Below the pieces are notes generated by a model. The model did no database searches. It was not told where the DNA came from and was given only the letters and a program-made list of their open reading frames with translations. The translations under genes were made by a program, and so were the position numbers. Positions 34,689 to 43,581 of a stretch of 64,000 nt of DNA are shown here, piece after piece (within the stretch, counting starts at the first letter, position 1; each line of letters begins with the position of its first letter). This DNA is from JABCYV01 sp963696025 (GTDB lineage: Bacteria; Acidobacteriota; Terriglobia; Terriglobales; Acidobacteriaceae), in NCBI GenBank assembly GCA_963696025.1, contig CAVOII010000016.1, forward strand, positions 116,342-180,341, read 5' to 3'.

Positions 34689-35708
34689 CTACTCAATCCC
34701 GAAGATCTTCACAAAAATCGGGGTGTCCCCGGTGACATGCGGCCAAATGACGTGGTAGCCCCAGAGATGTACCCATGCGTTCCCCGTCCGCAGCGTTAGA
34801 TAGGCCTTCACCATTCCCGGCCCGCCGAACAGCAACACAATGAAAATTACTGAGAGCGCAGCGTGTGCGGGTGTGTCGTAGCGTGTCCAGTATTCGGTCA
34901 AATGTAGCGAGGCATAAGTAAAGCCACTCAGAACCATGGTGGCCGCGGTCGAGCCGGTCAATTTCTGATAGCGCGGCACCAGAATCGATGTCAGAAAGAT
35001 CATGATCGGCAAGCCCGTGCCCAAAAGCGAAAACACCAACGCCAGTGCACCTCCCACTGCGAGCTGGTGTGAGTTGAATTGCCAGAGACGCGAACCCGGC
35101 AGATCGAACAGCAATCCCAAACCGAGGACGACCAGAATTACAAGCGCGTCATTGCCCGGATTGCTCGAGTTCAGGCAAAGTGCCTCACGCGAATAGCCGC
35201 GACGCCGAAAAAACCAGTACGGAAGCGCCGCATAGAAAAAGAAGTTATATAGCGTCCATACAAGCACTTCGCGAGTCGCCACGGAATCGTTCAGGCCAAA
35301 CATACTCCCGCTGAGGTGCAGCCCGATACCGTGGGTCCCGGTGAGCCATCCAACCAATTGCCCGCCCATCAGCACCGCCGCGCCATAGATCAGAAGCCCC
35401 ACCGTTTCGCGCATGGCAATCTCACGCTCCGGAGCGCGCGTCGCGATGTCCACCGACCGGCGCCGCGTCATCAAATAAGTGACGCCGATAAAGATCAGCG
35501 CAAACGGCAGCCCGAAGATCTCAAACCCTACGCGTGCCGGGTAGGGCATCGCAGCAAGCATCGGCTGATCGAATGGAACTTCGCGCTTCGTCAGAAACGG
35601 AATCGCTGCCGCAAATAGAATCCATACCAGCAGGCCGATCTGCACGATCCGATTTCGCAGCAGACTTGCTTTTGGACGGGGTCTTGGTGGGGCAGAAGTT
35701 GTGCTCAT
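34689..35708 (-). CDS. Multi-pass membrane protein, CPBP-like, function unknown
   Basis: A 339-residue protein with about eight hydrophobic segments. The ATG at 35708 is preferred because GGAGGAAG lies just upstream of it. An upstream GTG at 35723 would place this ribosome site inside the gene. Late motifs FTYASLHLTEYW and HLWGYHVIWPHVTGDTP carry histidines in membrane helices, recalling CPBP (CAAX protease-like) proteins, but the EExxR motif of that family is not evident. I leave the function open. Confidence 0.65.
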   Translation of the reverse strand: MSTTSAPPRPRPKASLLRNRIVQIGLLVWILFAAAIPFLTKREVPFDQPMLAAMPYPARVGFEIFGLPFALIFIGVTYLMTRRRSVDIATRAPEREIAMRETVGLLIYGAAVLMGGQLVGWLTGTHGIGLHLSGSMFGLNDSVATREVLVWTLYNFFFYAALPYWFFRRRGYSREALCLNSSNPGNDALVILVVLGLGLLFDLPGSRLWQFNSHQLAVGGALALVFSLLGTGLPIMIFLTSILVPRYQKLTGSTAATMVLSGFTYASLHLTEYWTRYDTPAHAALSVIFIVLLFGGPGMVKAYLTLRTGNAWVHLWGYHVIWPHVTGDTPIFVKIFGIE

Positions 35709-35948
35709 TCTCTTCCTCCACACTTATCCTTCCAGAAGCTGGCCGACAGCAGGCTATCACGGTCGCCGCCGTTTTTCAGCGGAGCGCGATCTGCGGACAC
35801 TGCAACGCCAAATTCATCCGCATTTAATAATCGGGTGACAATTCCGAAATATCTGCTGGCTAACCTGTAGGCGTTTCTCCGCGTACTGTGTGGCCAAACC
35901 AACCCGGCCCTGAGCCGGGAGTTCGTGTTGACAATAGGAGGATTCCGA

Positions 35949-37531
35949 ATGTTTGATGAATTCCATATTTCAGCTGCCCCCAAGAAAATGATGGCGTCAC
36001 TGCTGGCCCTCATGGTTAGCTTGGGACCGAGTGTCTCTCCAGCTTACGCCGCGCCAAGCACGACGGCTACACCGATTCAGCACTTGGCCGTGATCTTTCA
36101 GGAAAACATTTCCTTCGATCACTACTTCGGAACCTACCCGCACGCCACCAATCCCCCCGGAGAGCCCAAATTTAAAGCATCACCCCTCACTCCGGCGGTC
36201 AACGGTCTTAGCAACGCGTTGCTCAATTTCAATCCCAACTTAAATCCGGCAAACACCAATCCCTCGAATCCTTTCCGTTTGGATCGTTCGCAAGCCGTCA
36301 CCGGAGATCAGGACCATGGTTACACCGCCGAGCAAAAAGCTTTTGACTCAGGGCTGATGGATTTGTTTCCCAATAATGGAGGCTTCGGGAGCAGCCAGGT
36401 GATGGGTTATTTTGACGGCAACACAGTCACCGCCATGTGGAACTACGCCCAGTTTTACGCCATGAGCGACAATTCCTACGGCACCACCTTCGGCCCTTCG
36501 ACTCCGGGATTGCTTAATCTGGTTTCAGGCCAGACCAACGATATATCCATGGCCAACAGTGTCAGCAGTGCTGGCTTTGTAGTCAACGGCGGCAGCGATG
36601 GCTCCCTCACGATGGTCAGCGATGCCGATCCTCTCAACGATGTCTGCTCCAACCCGAAACGCTACCAGGGCAAATGGGCGGAAAAAATATCGGCGACCTG
36701 CTGACGGCGGCCGGGATTACGTGGGGAGGTTTCATGGGCGGTTTCGACTTAACCGTCGTGAATTCCAACAGCACGACCGGATGCAACCGAAGCACCGCAA
36801 ACCTCGCGGGAACCACTGCCGACTATATTGCACACCATTCTCTTTTCGGCTATTACGCCTCTACCGCCAATCCCATGCATACCCGTCCCGCCAACATTTC
36901 AGAGATTGGAAACGCTGGTCCAGCCAATCATCAGTACGATATTCATGACTTCTTCACGGCAGTCGCCTCTGGCAACTTCCCCGCGGTCAGCTTCCTCAAA
37001 GCTCCCGCTCACGCCGACGGTCACGCTGGATACTCCGATCCGCTGGATGAGCAAACCTTTCTGGTAAACACCATCAATTTCCTCCAAGCCCAACCCACCT
37101 GGAACAGCACCGCCGCGGTAATCATGTACGACGACTCCGATGGATGGTATGACCACCAGATGGGTCCGATCGTCAACACCTCCACCGGACCAGCCGACGC
37201 CCTCACTGGAACTGATGCTTGCGGTTCGGCGGCAACATCGCTTCCCGGCGTCAACCCAGCCAACACCCATGCCCTTGGCCGTTGCGGCTACGGTCCCAGA
37301 TTGCCTCTGCTGGTCATTTCTCCCTGGGCCCGGGAAAACTTCGTCGACAGCACGGTGACCGACCAGAGTTCGATCATCCGCTTCATCGAAGACAACTGGC
37401 TTGCTGGACAACGTATTGGGCAGGGCTCGTTCGATGGAATCGCCAGTTCGATCACGCAGATGTTCAACTTCACCAAAATTCGCAGCAACGGCAACCTGTT
37501 CCTGAATGCAAGCACCGGTGAAAAAGAGTAG
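35949..37531 (+). pseudogene. Acid phosphatase/phospholipase C-like phosphoesterase, single frameshift
   Basis: Alkaline phosphatase superfamily (phosphoesterase) enzyme, about 527 residues if joined, with a signal peptide ending near PAYA. AGGAGG at 35937 supports the ATG at 35949. The first frame has FQENISFDHYFGTYP and reaches a stop at 36704. The second frame takes over at KNIGDLLTAAGITWG and ends at 37531 with DDSDGWYDH and a normal C-terminus. The switch is at the A6 run near 36678-36683. Motifs on both sides are intact, so this is a recent mutation or a homopolymer sequencing error. Confidence 0.85.
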
Positions 37532-37550
37532 AACACGTTACACTAAACCG

Positions 37551-37690
37551 TTGTCATCCTGAGCGGAGCAGAGAGACTCGCGAGACGAGTCTCTCTGCGC
37601 AGTCGAAGGACCTCTATACCCTTGTCATCCCGAGCGGAGCAGGATCATTCGCGAGAGTGAATGATTTTGCGGAGTCGAGGGACCGCGGGT
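37551..37690. repeat. Two tandem palindromic repeats of the TCATCC-GAGCGGAGC family
   Basis: Two units of about 70 bases in tandem. Each starts TTGTCATCC(T/C)GAGCGGAGC and ends GGAGTCGA/GCAGTCGA(A/G)GGACC, with a different hairpin in the middle: a 13-bp perfect stem at 37568-37598 in unit 1, and ATCATTC/GAATGAT (37644-37665) in unit 2. Conserved ends with variable centres suggest mobile hairpin units. They follow the phosphoesterase gene. Confidence 0.7.
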
Positions 37691-38194
37691 TTCGCTAATG
37701 TCGTCAGAGGCTTCAAACAGGAATTTCACCACCCCCAGAGGGAGCCGCATAATTGAGCCAGGACGTAAGTCCTGGGGTTCTGCTCCACCCTCTGTCAAGC
37801 CCCTAAATCATCCCATTTCTTCTCAACTACATCATTCGATGCGCACAATAGTTTGGCCTCGTATGTCCCATTTGCTATAACCAATCTGTTATCCTATAAC
37901 TAGAAAGTAAATATGAGGTGCGCGCCGCTGGCTCGCACCTTCCTTATTTAGGCGTGTCGGCCAGCGGCAGATCAGGAACGCGACCAAGAGTTTCCTAGGA
38001 TTGCACTCTCTGGGAAAACTCGAAGCGTCGCTTTAGTTGGGGGCCATGGAAAATGAGAGCTCGATTTCCCGCCAGCAGAATGCTGAACAAGATTTCAACA
38101 ACGTAGCCAGCGATCTTACAGGCATGGTCAAGGCTTCAAGCCCGCAGACCCGAGCAAAGACGCGCTAGAATAGCCGCTTTGCCCGGAGCGTGCC
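37691..38194. other. Intergenic stretch with hairpins and a possible small gene
   Basis: Contains a hairpin CCAGGAC-GTAA-GTCCTGG (37758-37775), an AT-rich zone (37850-37915) with promoter-like composition, and a stem AGGTGCG (37916-37922)/CGCACCT (37934-37940) followed by TTCCTTATTT that could act as a terminator or leader hairpin. A 40-codon frame is listed separately. Confidence 0.45.
38046..38168 (+). CDS. Possible 40-residue small protein
   Basis: An ATG frame of 40 codons ending in TAG: a polar, helix-prone peptide beginning MENESSISRQQNAEQDF and rich in Ser, Gln, Asn and Ala. No ribosome site is obvious (GGGGGCC lies just upstream). It sits between a phosphoesterase and an SPD-2-like domain gene. 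I do not recognise it, and chance cannot be excluded. Confidence 0.25.
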   Translation: MENESSISRQQNAEQDFNNVASDLTGMVKASSPQTRAKTR

Positions 38195-38590
38195 GTGAAG
38201 CTGCAGTTCACTCATACGGTCTGCCTTCTGCTCGCGATCGTCGCTGGCGCCCAGGAGGTCCGCCGACCGGTCGACGATGCACCCACCGTCAAGCTCGCAC
38301 CGTTGCAACTTGATTTTGGATCGCAGCCCGTGGGAAAGGCGAGCTCGCCCCAGACGGTGACGCTCACCAATTCCGGGACCGCGCCGTTGACGATTACCGA
38401 CATCATTCCTTCGGGGATCGACTTCGGCGAAACCCACAACTGTGGCGCAAGTTTGCCCCCAGGAGCAGATTGCACCATCAACATAACTTTCACGCCGGCA
38501 ACCACCGGTCTGAGGCTCGGCACGCTGATCGTTTTGGATTCGGTTCCCAGCAGTCCGTCGAGAGTCGCATTAACTGGAACCGGAGAATAA
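38195..38590 (+). CDS. Secreted choice-of-anchor D / SPD-2-Hydin-like single-domain protein
   Basis: A 131-residue protein from a GTG start. Short hydrophobic leader (LQFTHTVCLLLAIVAGAQ) then one complete Ig-like domain: LAPLQLDFGSQPVGKASSPQTV, LTNSGTAPLTIT and the terminal VALTGTG. This pattern is that of ASPM/SPD-2/Hydin domains, usually found in tandem in large secreted proteins. A stand-alone single domain is unusual. Probably periplasmic or surface. The function is unknown. Confidence 0.72.
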   Translation: MKLQFTHTVCLLLAIVAGAQEVRRPVDDAPTVKLAPLQLDFGSQPVGKASSPQTVTLTNSGTAPLTITDIIPSGIDFGETHNCGASLPPGADCTINITFTPATTGLRLGTLIVLDSVPSSPSRVALTGTGE

Positions 38591-38669
38591 AGTTCGCGCT
38601 GATGTGGCGCGGACCTGTCCTGAGCGGAGTCGAAGGAGCCCCCCGCCCGCGTGTTTGGACAAATCGATG

Positions 38670-38712
38670 GGGTGCCCCACCCTTCTCGCGTTCTTTGCGA
38701 GAGGGTGGGTGA
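38670..38712. repeat. Hairpin repeat related to the MITE ends
   Basis: CCCACCCTTCTCGC (38677-38690) and GCGAGAGGGTGGG (38697-38709) form a strong stem. The outer sequence GGGGTGCCCCACC resembles the end hairpin of the MITE-like elements (CCACCTTTGC...GCAAAGGTGG), but no interior or second end is present. It lies between two genes whose stops converge. Confidence 0.6.
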
Positions 38713-38723
38713 CGATGCAATCA

Positions 38724-40316
38724 TCATTCGATCCCCAACTCTTTCGCCAGCGCCTTCCACTTGCTGTCCACCAGCGATTTGGTTTTCGCGTCCATCAAAA
38801 TCTCGTCTGGCCAGGGACGTGTGAAACCTTCGCTGGCCCACTTGCGGGTGGCATCGATACCCATCTTCGATCCGTAATTGGGCAGTCGCGACGCATGGTC
38901 GAGAGAATCGATGGGGCCGAAGGTGAACTGAATGTCGCGCTCCGGGTCGATGTGGTTCAGCACTTTGAGCGTGACTTCGCCAATGTCCTGCACGTTTACG
39001 TCTTCGTCGACCACAATGATGCACTTGGTGAACATGGCTTGTCCCAGTGACCAGATGGCGTTCATGACTTTACGAGCCTGGCCTGGATAGGATTTCTTTA
39101 TCGCCACCAGCATAAGATTGTGAAAAATTCCTTCGACAGGAAGGTTAATGTCTACAATCTCGGGAATCGTCAGCTTCATCAGCGGCAAGAAGATACGTTC
39201 GACCGCCTTGCCCATCCAGCCGTCCTCCATGGGCGGTTTGCCAACAATCGTGGTCGCATAAATTGGATTTTTGCGGTGAGTAATGCAGGAGACGTGGAAG
39301 ACGGGGTAGAGGTCTTCGAGAGAATAGAACCCAGTGTGATCGCCGAACGGCCCCTCTGTGCGGAGTTCGTCCAGATGAACACGGCCTTCGAGAATAATCT
39401 CTGAGCTGGCGGGAACTTCGAGGTCTACGGTCTCGCATTTCACCAGCTCAACCGGTTTCTGGCGAAGGAATCCCGCGATCAAATATTCTTCTACGTCCGG
39501 TGGTGCGGGAACGATCGCGGAAAATGTGATGGCGGGATCAGTGCCGATGGCGACCGCGACTTCCATCTTTCCGCTGGGGCGCACGCCTTCGGGCAAGATT
39601 GAACCACCTGACGACCGGGCCATGATGTCAACGGCCGCACGGGCGGAGGCGCCCGCGCCTACATCGCTTTGGTTTTGGGCCCCTCTGCGCAGCATTTCGC
39701 GGTAATGTTCGGCGCCGATCTTTTGCCGCTGCCAGTGCATGCCGGTGGTGCGTTCATCGAAGACCTGAAGCCGGTACATCCCGACGTTGCGTTTGCCGGT
39801 TTTTGGATCGCGGGTGACGACGCAGGGCAGCGTGATAAAACGCCCTGCATCTTTGGGCCAACATTGCAGGATGGGAAAATCGAGCAGTGAGAAATTGTCG
39901 CGCTTGATGATCTCCTTGCAAGAACCAGCGGCGACAGTCTTAGGAAAGAATTTCCCCAGCTCTGCGAGCATGGGAAGCATTTTGACCTTGTCGAGGAAGC
40001 CCTGGGGAGACTTCACGTCCATGAACTGGCGAAGGCGATCGGCAACTTCATCGAGCGCGTCTATCTCCAAAGCCAGGTTCATGCGGCGAGCCGAACCGAA
40101 CTGATTGATGAGCACCTGCGATCCAGGATGGCCTTTAATGTTCTGAAACAGAAGTGCGGGCCCACCGGTTGAAGACTTCGACGATCCCGGCATTTTGCTC
40201 ACCCGGTCCGTGATTTCAGCGATTTCGAGAATGGGATCGACTTCAGTGCGAATCTTTTTCAGTTCACCGGCGCGATCAAGCGCCGCAATCCACTCACGCA
40301 GGTCGTCGTATGCCAA
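38724..40316 (-). CDS. ubiD: UbiD family (prenylated FMN-dependent) decarboxylase
   Basis: A 530-residue decarboxylase. N-terminus MAYDDLREWIAALDRAGELKKI is typical. Core motifs include EVAVAIGTDPAITFSA, EGRVHLDELRTEGPFGDHTGFYS (catalytic Glu region) and KCIIVVDEDVNVQD near the C-terminal end. The family removes aromatic carboxyl groups in ubiquinone or menaquinone synthesis using prenyl-FMN from a UbiX partner, which is not in the window. Between residues about 210 and 245 there is an extra segment, part of it encoded by a genomic repeat (see 39637-39664). The start is divergent from the peptidase gene at 40387. Confidence 0.9.
   Translation of the reverse strand: MAYDDLREWIAALDRAGELKKIRTEVDPILEIAEITDRVSKMPGSSKSSTGGPALLFQNIKGHPGSQVLINQFGSARRMNLALEIDALDEVADRLRQFMDVKSPQGFLDKVKMLPMLAELGKFFPKTVAAGSCKEIIKRDNFSLLDFPILQCWPKDAGRFITLPCVVTRDPKTGKRNVGMYRLQVFDERTTGMHWQRQKIGAEHYREMLRRGAQNQSDVGAGASARAAVDIMARSSGGSILPEGVRPSGKMEVAVAIGTDPAITFSAIVPAPPDVEEYLIAGFLRQKPVELVKCETVDLEVPASSEIILEGRVHLDELRTEGPFGDHTGFYSLEDLYPVFHVSCITHRKNPIYATTIVGKPPMEDGWMGKAVERIFLPLMKLTIPEIVDINLPVEGIFHNLMLVAIKKSYPGQARKVMNAIWSLGQAMFTKCIIVVDEDVNVQDIGEVTLKVLNHIDPERDIQFTFGPIDSLDHASRLPNYGSKMGIDATRKWASEGFTRPWPDEILMDAKTKSLVDSKWKALAKELGIE
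39637..39664. repeat. GC-rich repeat unit embedded in the UbiD coding region
   Basis: 28 bases ending GCCCGCGCCTACAT, matching 42348-42375 at 24 of 28 positions. It encodes about UbiD residues 218-227 (within DVGAGASARAA), in a stretch that typical UbiD proteins lack. The frame is kept. This suggests a repeat inserted into, and tolerated by, a coding gene. Confidence 0.6.
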
Positions 40317-40386
40317 ATATTCCTCCGGCTTGGAAACGCTCGAATTATACGGCTTAACTCAAACATCGCCGGATAGGAGTCGTTCC

Positions 40387-40920
40387 GTGGTTCGAAATTA
40401 CGGTCTTGACCAAAGCACGACTATAGCGTCGACGTTGACCCCGCCTTCGGGCCTAGAACAGATTGCTGCAATATTTGGCGACGTGCATGAGTACGTCCAG
40501 CCGAATGGCACTCTGGATCCGCGCTGGCAGACGGAGTTCATGGATCACGCAGAGTTGCCGTTCCCCCTGCTGCTTTCGTGGGACCACTCGAGGAGCGTTC
40601 ATCAGTTCGTGTGCCATAAGCGGCTGGCGGGAGTTTTTGAGAGTGTATTCGCGAAGACTTTGGCCCGGGAGCTACAGCCAAGAATAAAAAGCTTCGGGGG
40701 ATGTTTTGCATTCCGGCCACAGCGGACCAGTGTTAAGCTTTCGACGCACAGTTGGGGAATTGCGATTGATCTGAATCCAGAGACGAGTCCTCAAGGGTCG
40801 AGGGGCGACATGGATGCTGAGGTGATCGAAATTTTCCGCGCCGCCGGTTTCGAGTGGGGCGGAGATTGGAGTGGAGACCGGCGAGACCCGATGCACTTTC
40901 AGTTTTGCACCGGATACTGA
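40387..40920 (+). CDS. M15 family (VanY-like) D-Ala-D-Ala carboxypeptidase-type protein
   Basis: About 177 residues from a GTG preceded by AGGAG seven bases upstream. Zinc-peptidase motifs are present: STHSWGIAIDLNPE (Ser-x-His...Asp) and DPMHFQF (second His pair region). FAFRPQRTS is also typical of the fold. VanY/M15 enzymes cleave D-Ala-D-Ala or related cell-wall peptides. There is no signal peptide at this start, so it may act inside the cell or have an unseen leader. A longer frame upstream overlaps the UbiD start and has no support. Confidence 0.82.
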   Translation: MVRNYGLDQSTTIASTLTPPSGLEQIAAIFGDVHEYVQPNGTLDPRWQTEFMDHAELPFPLLLSWDHSRSVHQFVCHKRLAGVFESVFAKTLARELQPRIKSFGGCFAFRPQRTSVKLSTHSWGIAIDLNPETSPQGSRGDMDAEVIEIFRAAGFEWGGDWSGDRRDPMHFQFCTGY

Positions 40921-41079
40921 CGAGAAAAGCTGGGCGATGATGACGGGTTGCGAATGAAAAGGCAATCGGGACGCGAAAATCAGTTCTCGGTTCTCAGTTG
41001 ACAGTTCCCAGGTCTCTGCCTCGGTTAAGATGTGGTTGGTCCCCAATGCGCATCTAACCATATTTCCAAGGAGTTCAAA

Positions 41080-42333
41080 GTGAAGCGTCGAACTGTCATT
41101 ACCGGCATGGGGGCTGTAAGTCCGAACGGCGTGGGGAGTGCCGCTTTCGGCGAAGCCATCCTGCAGGGGCGCAGCGGGGTGCGGCACATCTCGCGTTTTG
41201 ATCCGGCAGAAATTCCGGTGCAGATTGCCGGCGAAGTGGCGGACTTCGATGAACTGGCATGGGTGGAGAAGCGGGAGCGCAAGCACGTGTCGCGAGTGTT
41301 GCCGCTGGCGCTGGCCGCGGCCACGGAAGCTTTGCAGGAAGCGGGAATCGATGCCGCTTCACTGCCTCTCGAACAAAAGCGGCGCTTCGGGGTGATTCTA
41401 GGATCGGGCGGTGGGTCGCAGGAATTCACCGAGGAACAGTACAGGCTCTTCTTCCATCAGCAGTATAAGCAGATGAGTTTGTTCTGCATTCCAACCGGAG
41501 TGATGGGAACACTTTCGAGCGAGCTCAGCGTGCGTTTTGGCTTGCGCGGCCCCAGCCACTGTGTGACCACCGGATGCACTTCGTCCACTGACAGTTTCGG
41601 CTACGCAGTACGGCAGATTCAAACCGGGCGACTGGACCGGGTACTGACCGGCGGAGCGGATGCGCCGATCGCGCTGGGAATTATCAAAGGATTCATTCTG
41701 ATGAAGATTCTGACCGACTCCTGGAATCATGCTCCACAGAGGGGATCGCGTCCGTTTTCGGTGGACCGCGACGGTTTCGTGCTGGCCGAAGGCGCGTGGA
41801 TGTTTGTGCTTGAGGAGTACGAATCCGCGAAGGCACGTGGAGCAAAGATGCTGGCGGAGGTCTGCGGCTACGGTTCCACTTGCGAGGCCTTCCATCGGGT
41901 ACGCTTGCAGGAATGTGGCGAAGAACCGGCGCGTGCGATCGGTCTGGCGATGAAAGAAGCCGGAATCGCAGCAGGTGATGTCGACTACGTGAATCTGCAC
42001 GGCACGTCGACTCAGCTAAATGATCGCATCGAGACCCGGGCGCTGAAACTCGCGCTAGGCGAGAAGCGCGCGCGGGAGGTGCCGATGTCGGCCTTGAAAT
42101 CGCAGATTGGGCATCCCCAAGGAGCGTGCGGAGCAGCCGGAGTGGCAGCGACCATTATTGCCATGCAGCGTGGGCAGATTCCGCCAACCATCAACTTGGA
42201 TACTCCTGATCCGGAATGCGATCTGGATTACGTTCCGGAAGTAGGGCGGACGAAAGCGATCGAGCATGCAGTGTGCAACTGCATTGCCTTCGGATCGAAA
42301 AATTCGGCGCTGGTGCTGCGGAAAATCGCATAG
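41080..42333 (+). CDS. fabF: Beta-ketoacyl-ACP synthase II (FabF type)
   Basis: A 417-residue condensing enzyme of fatty acid or polyketide-type chain elongation. Catalytic triad present: Cys166 in TTGCTSSTDSFGYA, His307 in NLHGTST and His345 in GHPQGACGAAG. GTG start with AAGGAG (41068-41073) upstream. No acyl carrier protein or reductase gene is adjacent, so it is not in the usual fab cluster. It could be a second FabF with a specialised role. Confidence 0.9.
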   Translation: MKRRTVITGMGAVSPNGVGSAAFGEAILQGRSGVRHISRFDPAEIPVQIAGEVADFDELAWVEKRERKHVSRVLPLALAAATEALQEAGIDAASLPLEQKRRFGVILGSGGGSQEFTEEQYRLFFHQQYKQMSLFCIPTGVMGTLSSELSVRFGLRGPSHCVTTGCTSSTDSFGYAVRQIQTGRLDRVLTGGADAPIALGIIKGFILMKILTDSWNHAPQRGSRPFSVDRDGFVLAEGAWMFVLEEYESAKARGAKMLAEVCGYGSTCEAFHRVRLQECGEEPARAIGLAMKEAGIAAGDVDYVNLHGTSTQLNDRIETRALKLALGEKRAREVPMSALKSQIGHPQGACGAAGVAATIIAMQRGQIPPTINLDTPDPECDLDYVPEVGRTKAIEHAVCNCIAFGSKNSALVLRKIA

Positions 42334-42347
42334 CGCAGGGATGAGGT

Positions 42348-42375
42348 GCAGGGGCGAGGACGCCCGCGCCTACAT
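42348..42375. repeat. GC-rich repeat unit, intergenic copy
   Basis: 28 bases GCAGGGGCGAGGACGC... ending GCCTACAT, in the 43-base gap between the convergent fabF and tlyA stops. It is the noncoding twin of the unit inside UbiD at 39637-39664, with four mismatches. Confidence 0.62.
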
Positions 42376-42376
42376 T

Positions 42377-43126
42377 TCAAAAAAGTCCGTACAGCAGGAA
42401 TTCCCGGTTGCCCTCCGCGCCCAGGATCGGAGACTCGATGACATCGGTTTCAACACACTTCAGGGCGATAAGCGCCTGATGCACTTTCTCGACGGCAGCC
42501 TTTTGTGCTTCCGGATCGCGCACGATACCCCCCTTACCTACTTGTTCCCGGCCAACTTCAAACTGTGGCTTGACCAGCACGACAATCTGGCAGCCGTGGC
42601 GTTTCTCCGGCGTCTCTGGTAAAGCCGCGGGGACGACAGCGGGCAGAACCAACGTAGCGGATATGAAAGAAACGTCCATCACGACAAGATCCACGATCTG
42701 CCCGACTTGTTTTTGAGTGAGGTAGCGGGCGTTGGTCTTTTCCAGCAAGCGAACGCGGGGGTCCTGCCGCAAGCGAAAATCAATCTGCCCGTGTCCGGTG
42801 TCCACGGCAATCACGCGAGCGGCGCCGTGCTGCAGAAGGCAATCGGTGAAGCCGCCGGTGGACGCGCCTACGTCGAGACAGACTTTCCCTCTAACATCGA
42901 TGCGCCAGTGTGCAAGAGCTTTCTCCAGCTTCAGGCCACCGCGGCTGACATATTTCAAATCTTCGCCGAGAAGACGAATATCCGCCGCCGCATTCACTCC
43001 CGCGCCCGCCTTCTCCACTTTTTGTCCGTCCACCAAAACTTTGCCTGCGAGGATCATGGATTGGGCGCGCTCCCGTGAGGCTGCGATACCGCGTTCCAAG
43101 AGCAATTTGTCGAGCCTGACCTTCAA
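42377..43126 (-). CDS. tlyA: TlyA family rRNA (cytidine-2'-O)-methyltransferase
   Basis: A 249-residue protein with an S4 RNA-binding domain at the N-terminus (RLDKLLLERGIAASRERAQSMILAGKVLVDG) and a FtsJ-like methyltransferase: CLDVGASTGGFTDCLLQHGA (SAM site), VVMDVSFIS and VLVKPQFEVGRE (catalytic Lys). TlyA methylates 16S and 23S rRNA 2'-OH groups and in some species is called a haemolysin. Some members are specific to one rRNA. The product is assigned by domain architecture. Confidence 0.9.
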   Translation of the reverse strand: MKVRLDKLLLERGIAASRERAQSMILAGKVLVDGQKVEKAGAGVNAAADIRLLGEDLKYVSRGGLKLEKALAHWRIDVRGKVCLDVGASTGGFTDCLLQHGAARVIAVDTGHGQIDFRLRQDPRVRLLEKTNARYLTQKQVGQIVDLVVMDVSFISATLVLPAVVPAALPETPEKRHGCQIVVLVKPQFEVGREQVGKGGIVRDPEAQKAAVEKVHQALIALKCVETDVIESPILGAEGNREFLLYGLF

Positions 43127-43512
43127 TCAGTCACCACGAATCTGGCGCGAGGCCGCTGGGCATCCTGAGCAACACTAACGTGCCAGCACCCGGGTGTGTG
43201 CAAAATGTAGAAGCCTCTCTCGCTAAAGTACTTGCGCAGGTAGTTGCCGGCTTTTGCACAGAATTTTCCACGGTCGTGTTGAAAAGTATGCGGAGATGTT
43301 CGGGTATCGCGGGAATAAACAATTTTTTCTAGTTCAAATACGGTGCCTCAGCTAAAGCCAGTCGTCTTAGGAGTGCGGGTGGCACCCAAAGTCGTACCCT
43401 CCCACAAAACATTACGGTGAGCGGCACCCCTCGACTGCGCTCAGGGCAGGCGCTCGCTTCGCAAAGAGCGCTCTCTCGGGGTGACATGAAGCTGAGACAC
43501 TACCGAAATTCT
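43127..43512. other. Intergenic stretch with hairpin repeat remnants
   Basis: No gene seen. It contains GGCACCC- and CCTCGACTGCGCTCAGGGCAG-type sequence with a stem at about 43450-43475 (GCGCTCGCTT...AAGAGCGC), related in style to the repeats at 37551 and 47640. It may supply the promoter of tlyA, but I see no clear boxes. Confidence 0.4.
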
Positions 43513-43545
43513 CACAAAAATAAACCGCCCTAGTTTGGGCGGCTT
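43513..43545 (-). terminator. Rho-independent terminator of the YebC gene
   Basis: On the minus strand: stem GCCGCCC...GGGCGGT with loop AAACTA (plus-strand CCGCCC 43525-43530, GGGCGG 43537-43542), followed by TTTATTTTTG (A run at 43514-43523 on the plus strand). Strong GC stem and U tract, 37 bases past the YebC stop. Confidence 0.8.
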
Positions 43546-43581
43546 GATGCTTGAGATCGAGAAGCTGTGAAGCGAGCGATG

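Noticed and set aside
36660..36704. Programmed -1 frameshift at the A6 run of the phosphoesterase
   Set aside because: The zero-frame codons (GAA, AAA, ATA) do not make a good slippery pair and no stimulating stem was evident; mutation or sequencing error is simpler.
37551..37690. CRISPR array suspicion for the tandem units
   Set aside because: Two units only, with palindromic variable centres rather than spacers; repeat family behaviour fits better.
40195..40386. Extension of the VanY-like frame to 40195
   Set aside because: It overlaps the UbiD gene on the other strand, while a GTG with AGGAG seven bases upstream at 40387 gives a sound start.
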